In this document: positions 31,791 to 43,177 of the stretch, one piece after another | How positions within the stretch are numbered: the stretch's first letter is position 1 | Layout of the letters: each line of letters starts with the position of its first letter | Source: Scolanthus callimorphus | Taxonomy: Eukaryota; Cnidaria; Anthozoa; Actiniaria; Edwardsiidae | Direction: 5' to 3' | Assembly (NCBI GenBank): GCA_033964015.1 | Contig: CM066918.1 | Coordinates: forward strand, 30,976,595 to 31,040,594 | Length of the DNA stretch: 64,000 bases | Position numbers and translations under genes: made by a program | The notes under the pieces: generated by a model | Database searches by the model: none | Told to the model about the DNA's origin: nothing | The model's input: only the letters and a program-made list of their open reading frames with translations

Positions 31791-33570
31791 CCCCCCTCCC
31801 TCACACCCGTTTTAAATGGTCATAACTCAAAACAAATACTAAAAGTCACCCTATTTTGTTGCATAATCATACCACTATTATTTATTCCTATCATTATTGT
31901 AACAGATAGACAGGCAGTATTGACATTCATAGACTTATAGTTGATGAATTTCCGTGCCTAAATAAAGATTATTATATCTTGGGTCATCTTTGGGTGAACT
32001 ACCATGGCAAACGAGCCAGGAAGGTTGTTACATTTGTACTGACTAACTTGCTGACAAATCCCAATAAATTCGTCTTAAATACACATTAAGTCTTACCTTA
32101 TACCTGAGACCGTCCTAATGATGCTGCTGTATGGTTTGCAAAGCGGATTTCCTGATGACGCCAAGACGAGTAAAGTCTAAAACGAGACATGAAAGTATGG
32201 AATGAATAAACACTATGGAAAGTTTAATTAAGAAATATATTAAAATACCAGCCAGTAACAAATGATCTCATAGCGACGGTTTATTACTATACCCTGCTCG
32301 TCTCACTTACAATTCACGCGCACAAAAAAATTATCTTACTTCTTCCAAAGAGCTCTTGTCATGTGGGTAAACAGTTCTCCGTGCAGGGACTTTCATAAAA
32401 CCTCCTTGATGTAACACAATTGCTCACACTAATATTAAAATGCCATGAGTGTTTTCATTGATTCCAATATACATTGGACGTTTCTCTTTTGTGGCTAAGC
32501 CAGGGCAAAACTGAGTCTAAAGAATTATTTCATTTATGTTATACTAGGAGATCAGGGATACAATAAAGTCGTTTTTAGCAGTAATCAAAAAAAATGATCT
32601 GTTGCTTAGCAACGCTGTGGACAAGCTCGCTATGTTACACAGAGGACAACATTCCGTGTGATTATCAAGTCGTTTGTGAGTTAACAAAGCATATACCTAA
32701 TTCTATAAAAGTTTTCTTTGGTAATTGAGCATTTACTTCAAATGTGGGAATAGTGAGTTTCACATTAAGATATTCAACTATGGATATTCCTGTGAGAATA
32801 CTAAACACAATAGAAGCCTATTTTTTACTGAACATAGTGGGCGGTGCAATGCCTTTGCTTAGTGGTCATTCGAATTCAAAATGCGCTTTGGTGTTCGAAA
32901 AATCCATATACATTAGATTATACATCATGCAAGAAGGATTGCTCAAATAAAAAGCAAAGAGTGCGTCGCTAAGTTTGCGGCCAAGATGCACTAACCAATG
33001 GCAATTGCGTAAAGCACGCGAAATTGAAGGTTATGCACGGAATGCGTGAATGGAACACACCATGGCAGGGAGTGCAAAAAATTCTGTTATTTACAAAGTA
33101 GTATCTCCGTATCTGGAAAACACTGTGACCGAGGGTTGGAAAATTTGACCGAATGAGGCCGAGAGACGTGTCGCGATGATCTCATCAGTATGACGTTTCC
33201 TTGTAGTATCGCGATTCACCCTGCCACTCTGTGTTGTTGTGAGCCGTCAATATTTTGTGGTATTGACGGCTCAAAAAGAGCTAGCAAAATTCAACTTTTT
33301 TCGCACGAATTTATGTTTCATTTCATTGTCAATAGTTAGAAATAACGTTTAGCTATATTTCTAGCAATATCTTATGGCAGAAAGAGATTTTTTTCGCCGA
33401 AAAAGATTGAAAAATGTAAACAGAAAATGCTCGAGCTCGTGCGAAAAGCCCATGTGATTGCGTGAGATCGTGCGTAAATGTAATGAGAATTGAAATTTCA
33501 ATCGACAATTAAATAGCACTATTTCTTGCCATTTCCTCCAGAAAATCTTCAAGAATCGCGATACAATATT

Positions 33571-33735
33571 AATTACAATTTTGAGACGGCAATTCCACAA
33601 AATATTGACGGCGTTGGAAGAAAATATTTTCACGTATTGGGCTCCGTCGCTGCGCGACTCCGCCCAATACGTGAACATATTTTCTCCCAACTAGCCGTCA
33701 ATATTTTGTGGAATTGCCGTCTCAAAATCGTAATT
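33571..33735. mobile_element. Hairpin element with a GTCGCTGCGCGAC apex
   Basis: Arms of about 70 bp: AATTACAATTTTGAGACGGC is mirrored by GCCGTCTCAAAATCGTAATT. The apex CGTCGCTGCGCGACTCC is itself palindromic. The GAGCCGTCAATATTTTGTGG segment of its right arm also occurs as a separate small palindrome at 33240-33275. Confidence 0.8.
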
Positions 33736-33763
33736 AGTATATAAAACTGTTTCGAGCCTCCCT

Positions 33764-36700
33764 TTAAGAGCGTCCGTCTGTAAATATCACCTATTGGCTT
33801 CAGAATGCAAAAATTCAAAATCGCTCAAATTTGGTCAGAAGTTAGGTCATAATGAACTATTCATGCTGTCCAACTTTCAGATCGATCTGATAAATACAGA
33901 GCGGGAGCGAAGAAGAAAGCCAATCCAGCGAATTAATTATCGATTTTTTCGCATTTTTCACCTACTTCGAATCATGGCCAAAAACTCTTCTAAATTGATC
34001 AGCACGCCAAACAATCGGTTCATATCCTTGTAGATAAGATAATAAGCTTTCGATTGAGTGGTTTTAAAACTCTTTCTGATGAAAGATAAATATTTTAGCG
34101 ATTTTTAAACATTTTTTCGTTTTTTCCTAAGGCCCAAACCGGGGGCTAATATCTCCGATGAGATCTGGAATTGTCGAACTTTGAAATATTGGCGAGGAAA
34201 AGCAATGTTTCTGCTTTCAATTTATCAAATAAAATTTTGTGGCAATCAAAATCGTGAGGTTCTATGACGCGGAATTCAACCCCCTGTTGAGCGCTAAATA
34301 GCGCTACGATTTCCAGGAACTGGAGGTCACGAACTACAAAAACATGCACATACCTGGTCGCAAATCGCCAAAACCACGGTGAATAAACCCTCTCAGATGG
34401 CAAAACACTGGTATTGTTTCATTCCGAGACGATGCAGGACGTCCAGGCATAATTATTCAGCTTCTTCGAGCATTTTCCCCAAGACACAAAGTAAACAGAT
34501 TATATCACCGATCGAACTCTTGGCTATTCGGCACATTTTATGGAAATTGAGCCACTTCTAAACCCTCCCTAAGAAGAAAGAATACTTTCCTTCCTTAGAG
34601 TTGAATTCCTGAGCTGATTTTCTACGGAAAATCAGGCAAAGCAGCGTGATTCCCACGAGTGAAGATTCCCACGAGTGAACATGTTTTGGCTCAAGTGTCA
34701 TGTCGTGTGAGGGTCGTGTGATATTGCGTTACCACCACAGGAATCCCGAGAGCCTCGAAAATAAACTTTTGATGACAAGAGCTCTTGATGATAAACCACC
34801 ACAGGAATCCCGAGAGCGCTCTATAGAGCCTCGAGACTGGCTTTCAGCAAAAATAAATAAATAAATATAACGCGACAGTGGCTTTGGGTTTCATCCCCAG
34901 CAGGGTGGCGCAAGAAGATCTTTCTTTCGCAATCGCTGGTTCCGCTTGTTCGGTACGTGTGTAAGAGATTACAGCATTCAGAACAATGAGCATTTGCAGG
35001 AGCCCATAAGTAGGAGCTTTTATCTTTGGTACTGGGTCCGTGAGGCAGCGCTTTTCCTGACCTATCTATTTTTAGAACAAATTTGGCGCGAAACGTTGTA
35101 AAATTGTCCAATCAGCGTCCAGTCAGCGTCCAAGTCTTGATGTTGTATTAATCGTCATCGATCAACATGGCGGAAAGAAGCAAAGACTGACTCTGCGAGT
35201 CAAATTCCTCATGTAAATGTCTATAGAAGTTTATTACTCAGTTCGGTATCTGGGATAACAATTATAGTAGAAGTTCTAACCTTAAAATACCCCGAGAAGA
35301 ATCGCGTTTTGGCCTCCGCCGCAATCTTGTGTTTCGGCACTGTGCGGACACCTCTTGGGGAACCAGCAACAAATTTAAAATGCAAATTTGCATCTAAAAA
35401 TAACTAGGTAAGGAAATACGCTGCCTCAACTATATAGGTTAGATGAAAGCTCCTACTTATGGGCTCCTGGCATTTACGACTATGCAGCTTGTGTCGGTGG
35501 AGAATGTGGCCCAAGCGTAGATAACTTAGGCATTACTGAACACGTTATTGCGGTGCCAATAAAATGCTGTTCATATATCTTTCTATGTGGAGTTGTTTTT
35601 CGCGGGGAACGGGTAATATTCTAGTCACGCCTAAGAATGAATGTGACAATTAGAAATGTGGTTGCACTTGACGGCCATAGGAATAGATCCTAGCTAGCCA
35701 TGTCGTACGAATATCAGGAGTTGCAATTTCCATTCAAATTGTTCTTCCCACAAAAATGTCCTTCCTTTCTTTTTACCGCGGATATATTCAAGTTTTAAAT
35801 ATATTACCATTTATCACCTCACAAGAGCTCTTGTTATCAAAAGTTTATTTTCGAGGCTCTCGGGATTCCTGTGGTGGTAACGCAATATCACACGACATGA
35901 CACTTGAGCCAAAACATGTTCACTCGTGGGAATCTTCACTCGTGGGAATCGCGCTGCTTTGCCTGATTTTCCGTAGAAAGTCAGCTCCGGATTTTAACTC
36001 TAAGGAAGGAAAGTATTCTTTCTTCTTAGGGAGGGTTTAGAAGTGGCTCAATTTCCATAAAATGTGCCGAATAGCCAGGAGTTCGATCGGTGATATAATC
36101 TGTTTACTTTGTGTCTTGGGGAAAATGCTCGAAGAAGCTGAATAATTATGCCTGGACGTCCTGCATCGTCTCGGAATGAAACAATACCAGTGTTTTGCCA
36201 TCTGAGAGGGTTTATTCACCGTGGTTTGGCGATTTGCGGCCAGGTATGTGCATGTTTTTGTAGTTCGTGACCTCCAGTTCCTGGAAATCGTAGCGCTATT
36301 TAGCGCTCAACAGGGGGTTGAATTCCGCGTCATAGAACTTCGCGATTTTGATTGCCACAAAATTTTATTTGATAAATTGAAAGCAGAAACATTGCTTTTC
36401 CTCGCCAATATTTCAAAGTTCAACAATTCCAGATCTCATCGGAGATATAAGCCCCCGGTTTGGGCCTTAGGAAAAAACGAAAAATTGTTTAAAAATCGCT
36501 AAAATATTTATCTTTCATCAGAAAGAGTTTTAAAACCACTCAATCGAAAGCTTGTGATCTTATCTACAAGGATATGAACCGATTGTTTGGCGTGCTGATC
36601 AATTTAGAAGAGTTTTTGGCCATAATTCGAAGTAGGTGAAAAATGCGAAAAACGATAATTAATTCGATGAATTGGCTTTCTTCTTCGCTCCCGCTCTGTA

Positions 36701-36831
36701 TTTATCAGATCGATCTGAAAGTTGGACAGCATGAATAGTTCATTATGACCTAACTTCTGACCAAATTTGAGCGATTTTGAATTTTTGCATTCTGAAGCCT
36801 ATAGGTGATATTTACAGACGGACGCTCTTAA
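33764..36831. mobile_element. 3.07-kb foldback element with about 1-kb inverted arms
   Basis: The left arm (33764 to about 34794) and right arm (about 35821 to 36831) are inverted copies that look more than 95 percent identical by eye, around a central 1.0 kb. Both outer ends are TTAA followed by GAGCGTCCGTCTG, giving a TTAA at each boundary (33764-33767 and 36828-36831) as in piggyBac-type insertion. The centre holds a second, smaller inverted pair (34989-35021 / 35443-35475). Mirrored ORFs in the arms (for example 34379-34561 and 36037-36219) show no recognisable protein. A collapsed inverted assembly duplication is an alternative. Confidence 0.8.
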
Positions 36832-37477
36832 AACACTATAAAAGGGTATAAAAATTCAAAACACTTGCAACTTCGCAGTTTCTTCCATGTACTCTACTTT
36901 TCACAAGTTTTTTTAGGTTAATTTTAATGAAAGTCTTTGTAGCACCTGTCCATGAAACTATTGTTAAATTATATAGACTGTCTTTGGTGATAATGATGGG
37001 TTTTAATAGCAGGGAAGTCATCTTTTCTACAAACTACTTGCCGCAGGTGTGTTTGTATCTAACACTCTCTTGTGAGATTTGAACTTTTATTGAATTCATT
37101 TATTATCCGTACAGGAACAGCTTCCTCATAAAAGAACAAAGACGAAATGAAATGTAGTGTTCTAGAAGAAAAAACGGCTGTACGGATCTTGTATAAGAGT
37201 ATCCTTAACCATTTGAATTTTGATGGTTGAGGACTTCAACTTCGTCATTCCTAAATGGAGGAATGCTCACCATGAATAATTTAACGATATTTTTGACAAT
37301 ATTACTTCAAATTGACCTAAAAACATTCAAAATATCTGAACTATCAAGACTACTAGTCAGGATAAGGGTTAATACATCGTTTTAGTATATTTTTATAGTA
37401 TATGCCTCGTTCTATTAAAGATTTATACTATTAAGGTACGTAATCAATAAAACGAGCTGTCCGAACCAGCGAATTCA

Positions 37478-37545
37478 CTGGTAGCGTAGTGGTTAGGGTT
37501 AGGGTATAGAGACTGGAAAGTTACAGGTTCGAGCCCTGATGATTT
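37478..37545 (+). repeat. tRNA-like fragment (A and B boxes), probably SINE head
   Basis: An A-box-like GGTAGCGTAGTGGTTAGG is followed by a B-box GGTTCGAGCCC at 37527. The T stem CAGG/CCTG is present, but the sequences that should form the acceptor stem do not pair. So it is a pseudo-tRNA or SINE relic. Two TTAGGG-like units sit between the boxes. Confidence 0.5.
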
Positions 37546-39004
37546 TCAAAATTCTTTTTTCACTTCTGTAGGTGTGCGCTTGTTTAGAAAAAAATTCTAA
37601 GTGCCAGTGAGCATTCCTCGATTTAGGCGTGTGTTTCAACTTTCATGAAGGTGTTCCGCAGATTTTATATATTGGAAACATTAACTATTAATGACTATTA
37701 ATTAACTACTCATGGCTTACGTGACGCAGATTAAAATATTTCACCTCGAACGATGAGCAGAAGCTTACAAAGTCGTACTCATAATTAAGCTTCAATTTTA
37801 TTATATATATTTGGATTTGTACAATAGGTGAATAAGCTGGCGGATTATGTGATTTCACGATCTACTGGTACATTAAAATATATTGAATACCAAATTCAAT
37901 GGTCGTCGAAACAAAAAAAAACATTACATTCAAACTGGGCGTGGTGCAAGCCTTGGTTTCATTCATGCTGTTCACTAGAAGCTCAACAGAAACTCAACTA
38001 ACGTTTTCAAACATGGCTTTCTGTTATAGTACATTTAAAAAATAGTATAACTTATATATTAATTGTATCTTAACATCAAATGACGTTACTTTCGAAGTAG
38101 TATAGAATGGCGTTTGGTTTTTACCATAGTTAGTAGAGGTTAGTATGGTTTTTACAGAAACACAACCTAATATAAAATCTCCTCACTAGCCTAGAAAACA
38201 TGAACGTCATTTTAAAACTTTTCGATAAGGGCGTAAAAAGGAAACCGCTGGCAGTACTAACCTACTAAACCTGCACGACAACTTAAATATTCTCCAAGCC
38301 TTCAATAAAAATATCCTTTAAATATTTTAAGACTATTTTCTCTTTATAAAAACACGGCCATGAAACTCAAAACACATTCGGGACGAAATCTAACTGCAGG
38401 ACTGGTTGAAAAAGCGTTTACATCTTTCCCTGTGCTACTGAATTATCAGAATATTTTCTAAATAAACGCATCAAATCATGTGATTCAACATGTGCTGGTG
38501 CTGGGAGGCCTTTGTTTTCCTCCAGCCAAACATCAAGTCATTTACACTGACTAGTACTTTTATCTGGTCCCTGGAAATAAATGTCTTAAGTATGTAATTT
38601 TACATTAGCCAAACTACCTATAGACTTTTAATACGTTAATATGGCTTAATAATATCTCATACTTAGTCCAGTATTAAATTCAGCACATCCGTATTAGAAA
38701 AAACTGTAAAGTTTGGAAAAAAAAGTGTTCAAGAATATTGCCTGTGATTCATTTTATGGATTATTTTTGCAAGAAAATGTATGCTGGTAGAGCATCGATG
38801 CCTGCTCAGCCTCATTTTAATGTTTTTGCCCGTACATTTCTTTAAAAAAAAAATAAGCCAGAGCACTAAGTTTTGACAATTCATATCTCAGCCAGTTTCT
38901 TCTCAAACTTTGCAGTTTCAGTATAAATACAGATGTGCTGAATCTAATTCTCGATTCTATTTCCTGATGAGTATAAGATATTTTTAAGTAATATTAATGT
39001 GGGT

Positions 39005-42000
39005 CTATTCTGCTGTGTATTTTGTCTTCTGTGGTTTGGTCAGCTTCTGCAGCAGTTCGTCTCCCACATTAGCAGTGAATCTCTGTGCAATTGAGTCGTG
39101 TCCAGAAGACACTGCCAAATCATAAGGTGTCTGGCCAGCATCATTCTTAACATCTGCCTTAGCACCCATCCCAAGCAGTGTATCCACATACTTAACCCCA
39201 TCCGGCCCTAGTAGCACTGCCGCATGGAGGGCGGAGCTCCCTTTGGTCATGTCCTTAGCGTTCACATTTGCCCCTGCATTAATTAATTGTCCTATAGAGT
39301 CGAGGTGCTTGTGCTTTGTTGCATAGACAATAAGTGGTGTGCCATCAGAAGTCACACAGTCAGGATTTGCACCCTCATCCAGTAGTCTTTCCACTTCATC
39401 TTCACTCCCTTGTCCCTTTGGACCCAACTCTTTGATCAGTTGTTTCTCACAATCTTTTAGCTTGGGGCCCTTATTGGTATTCTCCTTGTTTTCTTCTTAA
39501 TGACTTTCTTAGTCTTGTTTGATCTCTGGGCACTCCGTAGGCTACTCTGGTTGCTCTGCAAGCTGCTCTGGCTAGCATTTAAGTCTTCTCTGCTTCCTAA
39601 AGTCAATGCCTTGATCCCATCTGCCACAGCTTTGGACCTCTCCTTCCAGGACTCTTTCCCATCCCTGCGAGCATATGTTACTGTCAGAGTAACCTCTTCC
39701 CCATGTAGATCCTCATGCACGGCAGCAGTGACAATCTTCCCAAGGCGTGGCTCTCCAATGATGCTCCGGAAATCAGGGTTATTCTGTGCATGAGCTCGCA
39801 GATGGGAGCAGATGTGTTCCATCTGCTGCCTCCAGTAACCTTGCCCAGGGCTGACAGCTGCTAGGGCTGGTCTCCTGTCTCTTGAAGCTTCTGAGCGTGA
39901 CCGCTCTACATTGTCACTGTCTGTCTGGGCTTGCAGGGCTTGGGAGGAGGGGTAAAACAGGCCAACAGTGGAGGTGGCTGTAAAATATACAGACAATGTG
40001 GTTTATTTTTGCACACTACAGAACACACTAAATAAGTTAGGGGTGTAGTCAGAGGATAGTTGAGGGGGTCATACTTTATAAAAGGTATGGTGATGTTGGC
40101 CATTTTTCACAAATTTCCCTTAACCTTGGTTTTAAGTAAGGGCCGACCATTTAACTTTTGAGGGGAGGGGTGGGTGATTTTTTTTGCAAGATTTTTTTTC
40201 TACCTTTTTTCTACGAGAAAGTTTTTTCCAATAAGAAAGAAGGGTCTTAAGCAGCCCTGGTTTAAGTCACCATTTTGGTATGTAGGAATTTTTTTCGGCC
40301 CCAGCAAATGTTTTTTCAAAATCCCCCCCCCCCCCCCCCCCCCCCCCCCCAGAAGTTAAATGGTCGGCCCCTAAGCAGAGATGGAGATGCAGACACAGAT
40401 GTTAGGACAGATCAAGAAAAATCAAAGAACAGAGACCATAGCATAGACACAAGCATGAAGGAAGCAAAATGTAATGTTCCCTTCTTTATAAATCTCTGTT
40501 TTCTTACCTTATAGTGAAAATCAATTGAACAGCAGGAGGAGGCATACACTACAATATCTCTGATCTTTGATTGTCACACAAACTTTAAACACTTATGGTT
40601 CCATCTACATCATAATTAAGATCGATAGTCAATGTTTTCTCCAGTCAGTCATTAAATGTAAATCCTGGAGTTCAAAGCAAAATCCACTTTTTATTAACCT
40701 GCTTTATGCTGTATATCATACCTTTATCAGTTTTCTCTGCTAATGAGCTTGGCATTTTCACCGGTAGCCATGTTGCACTGTCCACATGTCCAAACCTCTC
40801 CTGTATGGTGTCCTTCTCAACTAACATGCCGATGACACTTGTAGACATAGAATGTGTCACCCTTGGCGGTGGCTCCATAGTACAACCACATGAGTTACAG
40901 AACCTGCAATTTTGGACATGATAACATCATTTCTTGTCAGTAATCTGCTGATCATTAGTATTTATGTTAAAGGCAATACCATTAATTAGTATATTGTAAA
41001 CAACATTGTAAATATTGTAGATAGTACACTAGCACTATATTTTTAATATTTGTTACATTATTCTTCTATATTTCTATATTTTATATTTTTCATTCTTTTT
41101 TTGTCCCCAAATTAGTATGGGTTTTCTACCCAAGCTAGGTGGTTTGACACAGAAATAAAGTTTCTATCTATCTATCTATACCATATGTACATGGGAATGC
41201 TGAAATAAATTGTATTGTATTGTATTGTACATCACCCACTCACTCACTATCCATTTTCCATCCTTAAAGGATCCCCCTAACCCTAAACTTCACATAAAAA
41301 TGTTACCTTGAGAATGGCTTGTTGGACGCTTCGCATCGTGAGCAAATAATTGGTGTCAAATAAAGTGATGGTTTCTCGCCACACCAATCACAGTACCTTG
41401 CATCACTACTGTTCACCCTTGTACACTTAGAGCATGTTATAAAGCTACCCATCTCACCCTTTGGAATGGGCCGGGCACTTGTTCCAGAGAAAATCTTCTT
41501 AGCATCCCTCAGCAGCCGTGCTTCACAAGTCACACAGACATCCATGTCTGGTGGGTTTGCGGTACCGCATGTTGTACAAACCAGCTTGGCTAGAAGCTTT
41601 TTACTTGCTTGAGGCTGCCATTGGGGAGCCATGGGTGTCTCACAGACAATGCATATACGTGTATTCACAGGAACCATTGAATGACAGGAGACACACATCA
41701 CAAGTTTGCCACCTTCAGGGGGAGGGAGTCGTGACTGAGGGAGGGGTGGGAGAGGGGAACCACATTCTGCACAGAATCTGGCAAATGGGTCAGAAGGCCT
41801 TGCTGCAAAACAAAAGATACACTTCAAATAGTCTGTATCTTGTTGCCGTTTTGTCACCTGTGTTTTATTCTCAGGACTATGTTTTTCTTTAAGTTCTCCA
41901 TCAATGCTAGCAAATGACTGATCAGGGGTTGCCATGGTTGCTTTATTAGAACCAAATCTTGTTGACATAAACCTTGGCTCTGAACGTGGCTTCCGAAAGT

Positions 42001-42550
42001 TAGATCCCTCCTCACGATAGCCCTTTCCATCTGGGGTTGATGTCAGTTGTCGCTTAGAAACACTCCCCCAAGCATCCGTAGATGCAAAACGTGTTTTCTT
42101 AGAGTCCAAAAGGTTTCTGCTTGAAGGGCTTCCTAAGTACTCCTCCATAAAAGTTGCCTTATCTCCACGGTTTCCAATAGTGGAAACTGATCTAAGTGAT
42201 TGCATACTTTGTTGTAGCTCGCCATCTTCAACTGAAAATGGTGGTTGCTCCACAATAAAAGTTTTAGTAACAATAGAACTTTCTCGAGTCCCATCCGATG
42301 AGGTTGCCAGAGCCTTAACAGTTCTTTTCCCTTCACCAAGTACAAACGGCTTATTATATCTGTAGGTGCACTTGGGGCCTATTTGCTTGAATGGCTCTGG
42401 CTTCATTCCGTTGATTGTGTAGTAAATAATTGTGTCTGTCGTTTCTGTGCGAAGTTCTATCGGTGTATTTGAGTGGATAATGTTCTTACGACCAATTTCC
42501 GGCGCCCTTAACGGCATAATACTCGGTACTTTTATCATTCCAGCCGTCAT
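39005..42550 (-). CDS. DZANK1: Double zinc ribbon and ankyrin repeat protein DZANK1
   Basis: Three minus-strand exons: 42550-41307, 40903-40722 and 39977-39005. The protein starts MTAGMIKVPSIMPLRAP and has the family's N-terminal beta domain (IYYTINGMKPEP). Five C-x2-C...C-x2-C zinc ribbons follow (CIFC/CAEC, CVSC/CIVC, CTTC/CVTC, CSKC/CDWC, CSRC/CNSC, the last split by intron 1), then a Ser/Lys-rich linker and C-terminal ankyrin repeats (NPDCVTSDGTPLI, NVNAKDMTKGSSALHAA, DVKNDAGQTPYDLA). Vertebrate DZANK1 has been linked to ciliary transport. The three exons total 2,399 bp, one short of a multiple of three. The frame breaks near 39492, where a single extra base would rejoin the linker to the ankyrin frame and give about 799 residues, close to family length. 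Head to head with the EFA6-like gene. Confidence 0.9.
40138..40375. mobile_element. TIR element with a C28 homopolymer in a DZANK1 intron
   Basis: GGGCCGACCATTTAACTTTTG at the left is mirrored by AGAAGTTAAATGGTCGGCCCC at the right. A run of 28 C residues (40323-40350) lies inside the right arm, opposite a G-rich left arm. It is in the intron between exons 2 and 3. Confidence 0.7.
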
Positions 42551-43177
42551 TTTGAAACTGCTTTAAAAGCAACGCACCTCTTCTTTCGATTACAGTCGTG
42601 ATAAACACCAAACTCCCGGTCAACGAACCTGCAGCAAAGTCAACAACAGTATAAACAAATACACTACAAATTCCTCCGTAACAATACCCCTGCTTTTCCA
42701 GTCGGCTAAGATGTAGAGCAGATACATGGGATACGGCAAGGCTTTCGGTAGAAATGACAGGATGAGCGGAAGCGTAAAAACAGGGCTTTTACGAGCTACA
42801 AGCCGTTAATCGCCCTCACAACAGACCGCCATTTTGTTGTCAACCCGAGATGCATTGGGCGCGTTCGGGCTTCCGTTGTTTGTTCGTACTTGAGGTCGGG
42901 AAATTTCCAAACTTCACAAAACCGATAACAACAAGTTTATGTTTCACTGTTTGATAAAATTTAATCAGACTGAACCGTTCTATTGTTTTAGCGTAAGCAA
43001 TAAACGATATTACAAATAGTAATAACAAAGGAAGCAATACCGGATGCTGTTCGGAACCAAGTCGGTTTATGTCGGGCGCGGCCGGAAAGCCGAATGTCAC
43101 CCGGTTGTCTGTCACGATTAGTTGCCGAATTAAACCGAGCGCGACATCGAGGGAGAAATGAGAAGTAAGCACAAGAC
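42551..43177. promoter_or_regulatory. Putative bidirectional promoter, DZANK1 / EFA6-like
   Basis: The two start codons face away from each other across 627 bp. A YY1-type site CCGCCATTTTG (plus strand, 42826-42836) lies near the middle. Such sites are common at TATA-less housekeeping promoters. No TATA box is evident. Transcription starts are not known. Confidence 0.5.

Larger units (their letters stand above)
31056..39004. other. 8-kb repeat-rich intergenic region
   Basis: Between the second GPCR and the 3' end of DZANK1. Contains two TIR elements, a SINE, a hairpin element, the large foldback, and a second tRNA-like fragment at 37478-37545. The segments 31800-33200 and 36850-39000 are AT-rich with no gene I can support. 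The latter should include the DZANK1 3' UTR. Confidence 0.5.

Noticed and set aside
34146..36502. Mirrored ORFs of 60-95 residues in the foldback arms
   Set aside because: No recognisable protein and no codon bias seen. Duplication in both arms explains why they match.
37478..37545. Functional tRNA gene
   Set aside because: A and B boxes are present but the acceptor stem does not form; kept only as a tRNA-like fragment.
42840..43172. 110-residue minus-strand ORF between DZANK1 and EFA6
   Set aside because: Lies in the shared promoter and 5' UTR interval, with no domain or splice evidence.
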